The notes beneath the pieces are model-generated. The model ran no database searches. It saw nothing but the letters and a program-made list of their open reading frames with translations, and was not told the origin of the DNA. Below, piece by piece: positions 1-7,779 of a stretch of 61,700 bases of DNA. How positions within the stretch are numbered: the first letter of the stretch is position 1; the number at the start of each line of letters is the position of its first letter. The stretch is from Rhodanobacter sp. C06. GTDB lineage: Bacteria > Pseudomonadota > Gammaproteobacteria > Xanthomonadales > Rhodanobacteraceae. The DNA is taken from NCBI RefSeq assembly GCF_002001105.1, contig NZ_MUNP01000039.1, positions 1 to 61,700 on the forward strand, in the 5' to 3' direction. The position numbers and the translations under genes were made by a program.

Positions 1-30
1 GCCGGAAAATCAGGAGTACCCCACCCCAAC

Positions 31-52
31 CCTCCCCTGCTCGCAGGGGAGG
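31..52. repeat. GC-rich perfect hairpin at window edge
   Basis: A 10-bp perfect inverted repeat (CCTCCCCTGC / GCAGGGGAGG) around a two-base centre. There is no T-run on either side. It could end a gene outside the window or be a REP-like remnant. Confidence 0.5.
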
Positions 53-219
53 GGCCGTGCCGCTCCGCCTCGCCTCACGCACGGGACCGGATCTCCGCTC
101 CGCCGCTGCCGATACCGCCGCATTCACCACCGCATGACCTTCGCGGGGTGACAGGCGCCCCCCCGGTCTGCAACCATCGGCCCCTTTCGGGGATGCGCGG
201 CCGCGCTTCAGGAGTTTCC

Positions 220-1884
220 ATGTCTTCCAGCAGCTCGATCCGCCGCGACGTCGGCCCGTTCGCCCTGATGCTCACCGGTCTGGGTTCGATCATCGGCTCC
301 GGCTGGCTGTTCGGCGCCTGGCGCGCAGCGCAGATCGCCGGCCCCGGCGCGATCTGGGCCTGGGTGATCGGCGCGGTGATCATCCTGTTCATCGCACTGA
401 CTTATGCCGAGCTCGGGGCGATGTTCCCCGAATCCGGCGGCATGGTGCGCTACGGCCACTACTCGCACGGTTCGCTGGTGGGCTTCATCGCGGCGTGGGC
501 GAACTGGATCGCGATCGTCTCGGTGATCTCGGTGGAGGCCGAGGCTTCGGCGCAGTACATGTCCTCGTGGAAGTGGGCGTGGGCCAAGGATCTCTATCAC
601 CAGGCGCCGGGTGGCCACGGCGAACTCAGCGCCGCCGGCCTGGCCATCGCCGCGGTACTGGTGATCGCGTACTTCCTGCTGAACTTCTGGAGCGTGAAGC
701 TGTTCGCGCGCTCGAACACCGCCATCACCCTGTTCAAGCTGGTGATCCCGGCGCTCACTGCGGTGCTGCTGATTGCCAGCGGCTTCCACCCCGAGAATTT
801 CAGCGTCGGCATCCATGGTGAGGTGCACGCCATCGACTTCGCCTCGGTGCTCACGGCGGTGGCGATCGCCGGCATCGTGTTCAGCTTCAACGGCTTCCAG
901 AGCCCGGTGAACCTCGCCGGCGAGGCGCGCAACCCGGGCAAGAGCATCCCGTTCGCCATCGTCTGCTCGATCGTGCTGGCCACGGTGATCTACGTGCTGC
1001 TGCAGGTGTCCTTCATCGGCGCGGTGCCGCGCGAGATGCTGGCCAACGTGGGCTGGCACGGCATCAACTTCAGCTCGCCGTTCGCCGACCTCGCGATCAT
1101 CCTGGGCCTGCAGTGGCTGGCCACGCTGCTGTTCATCGACGCGGTGATCAGCCCCAGCGGCACCGGCATGACCTACACCGCCACCACCGCGCGCATGCTC
1201 TACGGCATGGAGCGCAACGGCACGCTGCCGAAGATCCTCGGCCGCGTGCACCCCAAGTGGGGCGTGCCGCGCCCGGCGATGTGGGTGAACCTGGTGGTGT
1301 CGTTCCTGTTCCTGTTCTTCTTCCGGGGCTGGGGCACGCTGGCGGCGGTGATCTCGGTGGCCACGATCATTTCCTACCTGACCGGCCCGGTCAGCGTGAT
1401 GACGCTGCGCCGCACCGCGCCCGGCCTGCACCGCCCGCTGCGCCTCGCTGGCTTGCCCGTGCTCGCCGGCATCGCGTTCGTGATGTCCACCGAGTTGCTG
1501 TACTGGGCCAAGTGGCCGCTGACCGGCGAGATCATCCTGCTGATGGTCGTGGCGCTGCCGGTGTACTTTTATTACCAGGCCAAGGCCGGCTGGCACGATT
1601 TCGGCCGCCAGATGAAGGGCGCCTGGTGGCTGGTCGCCTACCTGCCCGTGATCGCCTTCGTCTCCTGGGCCGGCAGCACTACGTTCGGCGGCAAGGGTTA
1701 CTTGCCCTACGGCTGGGATCTGGTGGTGGTCGGCGTGATCGGCTTGGTGTTCTATCTGTGGGGCGTGAAGTCGGGCTGGCGCACGCCGTCGGTGGAAGCC
1801 GCCGAGCTGGAAGCCCACGCACATCCGGACGCGCCGGTGGTGCCGCCGGATGAGTTTGACGCGGAGCGCATCGCGGGACGCTGA
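220..1884 (+). CDS. APC-family amino acid permease
   Basis: A 554-residue integral membrane protein of the amino acid-polyamine-organocation superfamily, expected to bring an amino acid across the inner membrane by proton symport. Residues 10-60 carry the family's TM1 signature (GLGSIIGSGW) and the following AGPGAI segment, and long hydrophobic stretches recur through the chain, suggesting 12 or more membrane segments. The C-terminal 25 residues are a hydrophilic acidic tail. I chose the ATG at 220 because AGGAG lies five bases upstream and the signature then starts near the N-terminus; a GTG at 148 in the same frame would add 24 residues unlike the family. The substrate cannot be told from the sequence. 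The gene stands alone and is followed by a strong terminator. Confidence 0.9.
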   Translation: MSSSSSIRRDVGPFALMLTGLGSIIGSGWLFGAWRAAQIAGPGAIWAWVIGAVIILFIALTYAELGAMFPESGGMVRYGHYSHGSLVGFIAAWANWIAIVSVISVEAEASAQYMSSWKWAWAKDLYHQAPGGHGELSAAGLAIAAVLVIAYFLLNFWSVKLFARSNTAITLFKLVIPALTAVLLIASGFHPENFSVGIHGEVHAIDFASVLTAVAIAGIVFSFNGFQSPVNLAGEARNPGKSIPFAIVCSIVLATVIYVLLQVSFIGAVPREMLANVGWHGINFSSPFADLAIILGLQWLATLLFIDAVISPSGTGMTYTATTARMLYGMERNGTLPKILGRVHPKWGVPRPAMWVNLVVSFLFLFFFRGWGTLAAVISVATIISYLTGPVSVMTLRRTAPGLHRPLRLAGLPVLAGIAFVMSTELLYWAKWPLTGEIILLMVVALPVYFYYQAKAGWHDFGRQMKGAWWLVAYLPVIAFVSWAGSTTFGGKGYLPYGWDLVVVGVIGLVFYLWGVKSGWRTPSVEAAELEAHAHPDAPVVPPDEFDAERIAGR

Positions 1885-1926
1885 TCGCCTACTCTCGCGA
1901 AAAACCAGTCGCGCATTGAACTTGCG

Positions 1927-1966
1927 AAAGCGGCTTCGAGCGCCTGCCGGCGCTCGAAGCCGCTTT
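1927..1966 (+). terminator. Rho-independent terminator after the permease gene
   Basis: A perfect 18-bp stem (AAAGCGGCTTCGAGCGCC and its complement) with loop TGCC, followed by TTTGTTCC. It lies 42 bases after the permease stop codon. Because the stem ends in AAA/TTT it could also work on the leftward transcript coming from 2034. Confidence 0.85.
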
Positions 1967-1994
1967 GTTCCTTGCGAACAAGCAGAAGCAAAAG

Positions 1995-2020
1995 CCCCTC
2001 TCCCGCAAGTGGGCGAGGGG
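1995..2020. repeat. Imperfect hairpin between convergent genes
   Basis: CCCCTC (1995-2000) pairs with GAGGGG (2015-2020) and an inner CCC with GGG around an AAGT-containing loop. It lies just downstream of the leftward hydrolase stop and may help stop that transcript. Confidence 0.45.
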
Positions 2021-2033
2021 ATTCATGGCGCGC

Positions 2034-2828
2034 TCAATCGCGCCCCGCAAACGCCTCTCGCAACCACGCGTGCATCAACCCGTACGAGCGTGCGGCCACC
2101 TTCGCGTCGTACTTGCAGCCTGGCGAGTTCTCGCCCACTTCGGTGAAGCAGTGCACCGCGTGGCCCAGCACCACGAACTGCCAGTCGGCGGGACTCTGGC
2201 GCATCTCGGCCATGAACTTGTCGGCGTCCTTCATCGTCCAGGTGTCGTCGGCACCGTTCATCGCCAGCACGCGGGCCTTGATGTGCTTCGCCATCGAAGC
2301 ATCGTCGGTGGAGAGGTCGCCGTGGAAGGACACCACCGCGGCGACATCTGCACCGCTGCGGGCGAGGTCGAGTACGGCTGCGCCGCCGAAGCAAAAGCCT
2401 ATGGCGGCGAGTTTCGCGGTGTCGATCGGCGCGTCCTTCGCCTGCGCCCTGAGTTGCACCAGGGCCTCGTTGATGCGCGACCGCATCAGCGCGCGGTTCG
2501 CGTACAACGGCTTCACCGCGGCCTGCGCCTGCTCTGCGTTGTCCAGCTGCGGGCGCACGTTCGCGCCGTACATGTCGGTGAGCAGGATCACGTAGTCCCT
2601 GCCCGCGATCATCTCGGCCTTCCTGACCGCCTCGTCGTTCACGCCGAACCAGTTCGGCACCATCACCAGGCCCGGGCGCTTCGCGCTGCTGGCATCGTCG
2701 TAGACCAGCACGCTGTGGAAGCGGGTGCCGCCCTGCGTCCATTCCACCGGGCGATGCACCATCTTCGCCTGCGCGGCGAAGGCGAAGCTGGCGAGCAGGA
2801 GTGCGGCGAGACAACGGATGTAACGCAT
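2034..2828 (-). CDS. Dienelactone hydrolase family protein, exported
   Basis: A 264-residue alpha/beta hydrolase. An N-terminal signal peptide ends near residue 22 (AQA), so the protein should be periplasmic. The nucleophile elbow GFCFGG has cysteine in place of serine, the hallmark of dienelactone hydrolases. An Asp in the NGADD segment and a His in GHAVHCFT are the likely remaining triad residues. The true substrate is unknown; most proteins of this type are annotated only by family. The ATG at 2828 is preceded by a GGAGGG ribosome site. It lies downstream of the two Ubi-type hydroxylases on the same strand but is separated from them by a copy of the two-hairpin repeat. Confidence 0.85.
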   Translation of the reverse strand: MRYIRCLAALLLASFAFAAQAKMVHRPVEWTQGGTRFHSVLVYDDASSAKRPGLVMVPNWFGVNDEAVRKAEMIAGRDYVILLTDMYGANVRPQLDNAEQAQAAVKPLYANRALMRSRINEALVQLRAQAKDAPIDTAKLAAIGFCFGGAAVLDLARSGADVAAVVSFHGDLSTDDASMAKHIKARVLAMNGADDTWTMKDADKFMAEMRQSPADWQFVVLGHAVHCFTEVGENSPGCKYDAKVAARSYGLMHAWLREAFAGRD

Positions 2829-2853
2829 GGTGGAACCCTCCCTCGTGAAGAGT

Positions 2854-2902
2854 GCGGCCAAGGATGGCCGCCCGTTTGACTTTCGCGTTCACGGACGAAC
2901 GC
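2854..2902 (+). repeat. Two-hairpin dispersed element, copy A
   Basis: Hairpin 1 is GCGGCCA-AGGA-TGGCCGC (2854-2871). After CCGTTTGAC and a few bases comes hairpin 2, GCGTTC-ACGGAC-GAACGC (2885-2902), then AAAA. The same arrangement occurs at 7553-7601 and, inverted, at 18418-18465. Hairpin 2 differs from copy B at two paired positions, and both differences keep the pairing. Confidence 0.8.
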
Positions 2903-2913
2903 AAAAGAAAACA

Positions 2914-4122
2914 TCAGAGCCCGGCGGCGTGCTGCACGATGCGCCGCTTAAGCGGCGCCAGCCGGTCGAGCAGGCGCACGCCCAAGGCGCGAGCGGCAAC
3001 CAGCGGCGGCGACTGCCAGGCATAGATGCGGGCCAGTGCGTCGAAGCCGCGCGCGTCCAGCGTATCGGCACTGCGGCGACGGCGAGCGTAGCGGCGCAAC
3101 ACATGGGCGGCGGCGAAGTCGCCGCCCGCGTCGCGTGCGGCGACCAGCACGTCGCGCAGCTCGGCCACGTCGCGCAAGCCCAGGTTCACGCCTTGCCCGG
3201 CCAGTGGATGCACCGCGTGCGCGGCGTCGCCCAGCAGGACGAAGCGTTCGGTCTGGTAGGTCTCGGCCAGTTGCAGGCGCAGCGGGAATGCGGCGCGTTT
3301 CGTGGTGGACAGGATGCGGCCCAGCCGGAAATCGCTGGCCACGCCCAGCTCCTGCAGGAAGGCCGCGTCGTCCAGGGCCAGCACGCGCCGCGCCTCGACT
3401 TCGGGCAGCGACCACACGACGGAGCTGCGCCCGTCGACCAGCGGCAGCAGCGCCAGCGGGCCGGTGGGCAGGAAGCGCTGCCACGCCGTCTGCTGATGCA
3501 GCCGCTCGGTGGCCACGTGCGCCACCACCGCGCGCTGTGCGTAGTCGCGGCCGCGGGTGGCGATGCCCATCATGTCGCGTAGCGGCGACGCGGCGCCATC
3601 GGCGGCCACCACGAGGCGCGCGGACAGGCTTTCGCCGTCGGCCAGTTCCAGCGTCACGCGATCCTCGCGCGCTTCGCAGGCTCGCACTTCGGCCGGGCAC
3701 AGGCGGCGCGCGCCAGCCGCGTCCAGTGCCTTCCAAAGCGTCCATTGCACCAGGTTGTTTTCGACGATATGGCCGAGCAGGTCGCGGCCTTCGTCGGCGG
3801 CATCGAAATCGATGGCCGCACCGTTCTCGCTGTCCCACACATGCATGTGCGCGTAGGGACCGGAACGCGATTCCCGGATGGACGTCCAGACGCCCAAGTC
3901 GTCCAGCAACGCGACGGACGAGGGCGCCAAGCCCACCACGCGCAGATCCACCTCGTCGGCGGCATCCCAGGGTTGTGGCGCACGCGCTTCCAGCAGGGCG
4001 ACGGCGAAACCGGCCCGGGCCAGCGCCAGTGCCGCAGCCGCTCCCGCCATGCCGCCGCCGACCACGGCAACGTCCAGTGCGGGGCCTCGGCGCGGCGCGT
4101 GGGTGTAATGCGAGACGCTCAT
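2914..4122 (-). CDS. UbiH/UbiF/VisC-family FAD-dependent hydroxylase
   Basis: A 402-residue flavoprotein monooxygenase. The N-terminal dinucleotide motif VVGGGMAGAAAALAL (about residues 20-34) binds the ADP part of FAD, and LLGDAAHAVHPLAGQG in the C-terminal half is the family's GD motif contacting the flavin ribityl chain. The family hydroxylates the aromatic ring of ubiquinone precursors. Lying directly behind ubiH with an ATGA overlap (start 4122, ubiH stop 4119-4121), it most likely supplies another ring position, as UbiI or UbiF do. Which carbon it acts on cannot be decided from the sequence, so no symbol is given. Confidence 0.85.
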   Translation of the reverse strand: MSVSHYTHAPRRGPALDVAVVGGGMAGAAAALALARAGFAVALLEARAPQPWDAADEVDLRVVGLAPSSVALLDDLGVWTSIRESRSGPYAHMHVWDSENGAAIDFDAADEGRDLLGHIVENNLVQWTLWKALDAAGARRLCPAEVRACEAREDRVTLELADGESLSARLVVAADGAASPLRDMMGIATRGRDYAQRAVVAHVATERLHQQTAWQRFLPTGPLALLPLVDGRSSVVWSLPEVEARRVLALDDAAFLQELGVASDFRLGRILSTTKRAAFPLRLQLAETYQTERFVLLGDAAHAVHPLAGQGVNLGLRDVAELRDVLVAARDAGGDFAAAHVLRRYARRRRSADTLDARGFDALARIYAWQSPPLVAARALGVRLLDRLAPLKRRIVQHAAGL

Positions 4123-5342
4123 GGCAGGCGCTCCAGCACCGTGCGTGGTGGTTCGCCGCGGAAACCCATGCCGTGCCGGGCCAGTCGATCCTGCAGCGGT
4201 GCCAGACGATCATGCGCCAGCAGCGCCAGCGAGCGCAGCGGCGCGAGCACGGGCTGTTCGAGGCAGGCCAGGCGCACCAGACCGTGGCTCATCGCCATGG
4301 TGCCTTCGCGATCGGGCGCGCGGCGCGCGGCGTAGCGTTCCAGCAGTTCCGACGCACCAGGATCGGTCGCGGCAGCCACCAGTTCGGCCAAGGTCAGTGC
4401 ATCGCGCAGACCAAGATTGAAGCCTTGCGCGCCGATCGGGTGCACGGTCTGCGCCGCATTGCCCACCAACACTGCGCGCGGGCCGATGAGCCGCTGCGCG
4501 GCCACGCGACGGATCGCATAGGGATGGCGTTTGCCGGGCCGAGTGAGGCAACCCAGCCGCCAGCCGAAGCGCTGTTGCGCCAACGCGACGAAGCCGGCAT
4601 CGTCCAGCGCAGCGATCTCGTCGGCTGCTTCCGCGGGCACGGTGAGCACCAGACCGCAGCGCCCTTCGGCCAGCGGCAGCAAGGCCACCGGACCTTCGTC
4701 GGAAAAACGCTCGAAAGCGCGATTCGCATGCGCCCGCTCGGGCGTGACGGTAGCCACGAACAGGGTCTGCTTGTAGTCGTAACGAACGGCTTCGATGCCG
4801 AGTTGGCCGCGCACGAAAGATTCGGTGCCGTCAGCTCCCACCAGCAGCGCGGCGTCGAGCACGCGCTCGCCGTCTTCGCCGCGGATGCGGGCGCGCCAGC
4901 CCTGCCGCTGCGCTTCCAGTGATTCCAGCTTCGCGGGCGCGAACCGGGTCAGCCGCGTGCAGGTATCCAGCCGACGCAGCAGGGCCGCACCCAGTTCGCG
5001 CGCGGGCAGGGTCCAGCCCAGCGCGTCGACGCCGTGCTTCGCCGCATCGATGCGCGCACTGCCGAACTCGCCGGCGCGGCTGACGTGGATGTGCCGGATC
5101 GGCGTGGCCTGCGCTGCCGCATGCGGCCACACGCCGATCGCGGCGAGGCCATTGACGGTGGCGCGGGCCAGCGCGAGGTTGCGCTCGTCGTAGCTGGGCT
5201 GGGCGTCTATGCGCGGGGCGGCGGCCTCGACCAGGGTGGCCTTGATGCCGGCGGCGTCCAGCGCAATGGCGAGGCTGGCACCGACCAGGCCGCCGCCGAC
5301 GATCAACACGCCATCACCGGTGGGGGAGGTGGGGGGATTCAT
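4119..5342 (-). CDS. ubiH: 2-octaprenyl-6-methoxyphenyl hydroxylase UbiH
   Basis: A 407-residue FAD-dependent monooxygenase of ubiquinone biosynthesis that hydroxylates the aromatic ring of the prenylated precursor at the membrane. It carries the N-terminal FAD motif IVGGGLVGASLAIAL, the middle DG motif (VGADGTESFVR), and a VGNAAQTVHPIGAQGFN segment. The GNAAQ-x-x-HP-x-x-x-QGFNLGLRD form is typical of UbiH rather than of its paralogues, which have GDAAH. I placed the start at the ATG at 5342 because upstream in-frame codons do not resemble the family. It is the first gene of a leftward pair with the next hydroxylase. Confidence 0.88.
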   Translation of the reverse strand: MNPPTSPTGDGVLIVGGGLVGASLAIALDAAGIKATLVEAAAPRIDAQPSYDERNLALARATVNGLAAIGVWPHAAAQATPIRHIHVSRAGEFGSARIDAAKHGVDALGWTLPARELGAALLRRLDTCTRLTRFAPAKLESLEAQRQGWRARIRGEDGERVLDAALLVGADGTESFVRGQLGIEAVRYDYKQTLFVATVTPERAHANRAFERFSDEGPVALLPLAEGRCGLVLTVPAEAADEIAALDDAGFVALAQQRFGWRLGCLTRPGKRHPYAIRRVAAQRLIGPRAVLVGNAAQTVHPIGAQGFNLGLRDALTLAELVAAATDPGASELLERYAARRAPDREGTMAMSHGLVRLACLEQPVLAPLRSLALLAHDRLAPLQDRLARHGMGFRGEPPRTVLERLP

Positions 5343-5440
5343 GCGCCGGATGATACGCGCCAGCGAGCCGCCGACGCATGGGGCCGGCCACATTGGGATA
5401 AACTGCGCGCCTGAATCCCGCCGAGCTGCACGGAGTACAC

Positions 5441-6040
5441 ATGGCAATCTCAACGACCCGACGCCTGGCCATCTTCCTGGGTCTGGCCCTGGTGATGGGC
5501 GTCACCCGCTTCCATCCCTCGCTGCTGCACCACGCGCTGTGGGATGCCTCGTGGGGCGTGTTCTTCCTCGCCGGTTTCTGGCTGCGCGGCCAAGGTCGCT
5601 GGGCCTTCCCGTTGCTGCTGGCAGAGGCCGTGCTGGCGGACTACCTGGTGATCTCCGGCCAGGGCATCGATTTCTGGAGCCACTACTGCGTGTCGCCGGC
5701 CTACTGGTTCCTGGCACCGTCCTACGGCGCGCTGTGGCTGGGCGGCAGCTGGCTGGCGAAGCGCCAGTCGGGCCTGAACCTGCGCACGCTCGGTCTCGCC
5801 ATTGCCGCGCTGCTGGTCGCCGAGGGCGCCTGCTACCTGATCTCCAACGGCAGCTTCTACTGGATCAGCGCCAGCGTGCCGGCGCCGCGCGGCTTCGGCG
5901 CGTGGTTCGGCAACCTCGGCGACTGGTACCTGCCGTTCCTCACCGGCACCGCCCTCTACGTGGGGCTGGGCGCGGTGGTGCATGCGCTGGCGACCCAGCT
6001 GTCGCGCGTGTCGCAGCGCGGTGCTCACGCCAAGCACTGA
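5441..6040 (+). CDS. Integral membrane protein, candidate cobalamin-related transporter
   Basis: A 199-residue membrane protein with about five or six hydrophobic segments and conserved-looking polar motifs near their ends (VTRFHPSLLHHALWDASW, FWSHYCVSPAYWFL, ISNGSFYW). GGAG lies five bases before the ATG. I recall similar proteobacterial proteins being annotated as cobalamin ABC transporter or ECF-like membrane proteins, but I cannot verify this here. The gene is followed one base later by a cob(I)alamin adenosyltransferase, which supports a role in corrinoid uptake or salvage. No B12 riboswitch could be recognised in the 98 bases upstream. Function is a context-based inference. Confidence 0.7.
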   Translation: MAISTTRRLAIFLGLALVMGVTRFHPSLLHHALWDASWGVFFLAGFWLRGQGRWAFPLLLAEAVLADYLVISGQGIDFWSHYCVSPAYWFLAPSYGALWLGGSWLAKRQSGLNLRTLGLAIAALLVAEGACYLISNGSFYWISASVPAPRGFGAWFGNLGDWYLPFLTGTALYVGLGAVVHALATQLSRVSQRGAHAKH

Positions 6041-6041
6041 C

Positions 6042-6614
6042 GTGGGCAACCGTCTCTCCAAGATCTACACCCGCACGGGGGATGACGGCAGCACCGGCCT
6101 CGGCGACGGGTCGCGCGTCGCCAAGGACTCGCCGCGCGTGGCTGCCTACGGCACGGTGGACGAGCTCAACAGCACGATCGGCATGGTGCTGGCCTGCGAG
6201 GGTGTGGACGCAGCGGTGCGCGAGGCGCTGACCCAGATCCAGCACGAGCTGTTCGACCTCGGCGGCGAGCTGTGCATTCCCGGCATGGCGATGATCGGGG
6301 ACGCCGACATCGCGCGCCTGGAAACCGTGCTGGACGCGTTCAACGAACCGTTGCCGCCGCTGAAGGAATTCATCCTGCCCGGCGGCGGCATGGCTGCGGC
6401 TTGCTGCCATCTAGCGCGCACCGTGTGCCGCCGTGCCGAGCGCGAAGTCATCACGCTGCGCCACGGGGAACCCGAGGTGCGGCCACAGGCGCAGCACTAC
6501 CTCAACCGGCTCTCCGACCTGCTGTTCGTGCTCTGCCGCGTGCTGGCCCGCGCCGGCGGCCACGGCGAGGTGCTGTGGCAGCACGAGCGGCGGCGCAAGC
6601 CCGCCGCCGGCTGA
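6042..6614 (+). CDS. PduO-type cob(I)alamin adenosyltransferase
   Basis: A 190-residue cytoplasmic enzyme that transfers the 5'-deoxyadenosyl group from ATP to cob(I)alamin, making coenzyme B12. The N-terminal ATP-binding signature YTRTGDDGSTGL followed by DGSRV-x-KD and AYGTVDELNS is diagnostic of the PduO type. The C-terminal half has the paired arginine/glutamate segment VCRRAEREV that contributes to the active site. The length fits the family. The start is a GTG at 6042, one base after the stop of the upstream membrane protein, placing the signature at residue 8; the in-frame ATG 60 bases earlier lies inside the neighbour. Confidence 0.9.
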   Translation: MGNRLSKIYTRTGDDGSTGLGDGSRVAKDSPRVAAYGTVDELNSTIGMVLACEGVDAAVREALTQIQHELFDLGGELCIPGMAMIGDADIARLETVLDAFNEPLPPLKEFILPGGGMAAACCHLARTVCRRAEREVITLRHGEPEVRPQAQHYLNRLSDLLFVLCRVLARAGGHGEVLWQHERRRKPAAG

Positions 6615-6623
6615 GTCCGCCGC

Positions 6624-7547
6624 ATGCTGCGGCTGTACACCCATCCGGCCTGCCTGGGACACGACAACGGACCCGGCCACCCCGAATCGCCGGCGCGGCT
6701 CGCCGCCGTGCTGCGCGCGCTGGACCACGACCGCTACGCCGCGCTGGATCGCGTCGAGGCGCCGCGCGCCGGCCGCGAGCAGCTGTTGCGCGTGCACGAC
6801 GACGCCCATGTCGATCGCATCCTCACCGCCATACCGGTGGGTGAGGTGCAGCGGCTGGACGAGGACACCGTGCTCTCGCCCGGTTCCGCCGAAGCCGCCT
6901 TGCGCGCCGCGGGAGCCGCGGTGGCGGCGGTGGATGCCGTGCTCGGCGGCGGCCACGTGCGCCGCGCCTTCTGCGCGGTGCGCCCGCCCGGCCACCACGC
7001 CACGCGCGAGCGAGCGATGGGCTTCTGCCTGTTCAACAACGTGGCGGTGGCCGCGGCACATGCGCTGGCGGCACACGGGCTGAAGCGCGTGGCGATCGCC
7101 GACTTCGACGTGCACCACGGCAACGGCACCCAGGACATCTTCTGGCGCGAGCCGCACGTGCTGTTCGCCTCCAGCCACCAGATGCCGTTGTACCCGGGCA
7201 GCGGCGGCCCGGACGAGCGCGGCGCAGGCAACATCCTCAACCGGCCGCTGTCGGCCGGCGACGGCCCCCACCTGTTCCGCGAACTGTGGGAGGGCGACCT
7301 GCTGCCGCAGCTGCACGCGTTCAAACCGCAACTGGTGCTGGTTTCGGCCGGCTTCGACGCGCACCAGCGCGACCCGCTGGCCGACCTGTGCCTGGGCAGC
7401 GAGGACTACGCCTGGATCACCGCGAAGCTGGTCGAGCTGGCGGACCGGCACGCCGATGGCCGGCTGGTCTCCACACTGGAAGGCGGCTACGACCTCGCCG
7501 CGCTGGCGGCCAGCGCGGCGGCGCATGTCGAGGCAATGCTGGATTGA
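6624..7547 (+). CDS. Histone deacetylase family protein
   Basis: A 307-residue zinc-dependent deacetylase of the arginase/HDAC fold. The family motifs appear in order: RPPGHHA (catalytic histidine pair), DFDVHHGNGT (two zinc ligands), a SAGFDAH segment giving the third zinc-ligand Asp, and the closing LEGGYD. In bacteria such proteins act on acetylated small molecules such as acetylpolyamines or acetoin-related substrates, or on acetylated proteins. The substrate here cannot be assigned. It follows the adenosyltransferase by nine bases and probably shares its transcript, although the functions have no evident link. Copy B of the two-hairpin element starts five bases after its stop codon. Confidence 0.9.
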   Translation: MLRLYTHPACLGHDNGPGHPESPARLAAVLRALDHDRYAALDRVEAPRAGREQLLRVHDDAHVDRILTAIPVGEVQRLDEDTVLSPGSAEAALRAAGAAVAAVDAVLGGGHVRRAFCAVRPPGHHATRERAMGFCLFNNVAVAAAHALAAHGLKRVAIADFDVHHGNGTQDIFWREPHVLFASSHQMPLYPGSGGPDERGAGNILNRPLSAGDGPHLFRELWEGDLLPQLHAFKPQLVLVSAGFDAHQRDPLADLCLGSEDYAWITAKLVELADRHADGRLVSTLEGGYDLAALAASAAAHVEAMLD

Positions 7548-7552
7548 AGGGT

Positions 7553-7601
7553 GCGGCCATGGTTGGCCGCCCGTTTGATTCTCGCGATCACGGACGATCG
7601 C
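7553..7601 (+). repeat. Two-hairpin dispersed element, copy B
   Basis: Hairpin 1 is GCGGCCA-TGGT-TGGCCGC (7553-7570), then CCGTTTGATT, then hairpin 2 GCGATC-ACGGAC-GATCGC (7584-7601) and AAAA. It lies directly behind the deacetylase gene and could act as its 3' end structure, though copies A and C sit in other transcriptional contexts. Confidence 0.8.
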
Positions 7602-7779
7602 AAAAGTAGAGATCGAGGCGTACGGCTGCCGGGCTCTGCCTGCCACTCCGCCTCGCACCGACCCGCCCGGGCTCGTTCATCACTGAATCCTCGCCTGCAT
7701 CGCGCGGGCCCCATGCCTGCCTGATCCGGGGTGTTTCTGCTAATTTTACGAGCCTCACGACCGCCAGGCTCCCATTGTG

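Noticed and set aside
5343-5440. Cobalamin riboswitch ahead of the B12-related genes
   Set aside because: The conserved B12-box core could not be found and the interval is under 100 bases, too short for a full aptamer.
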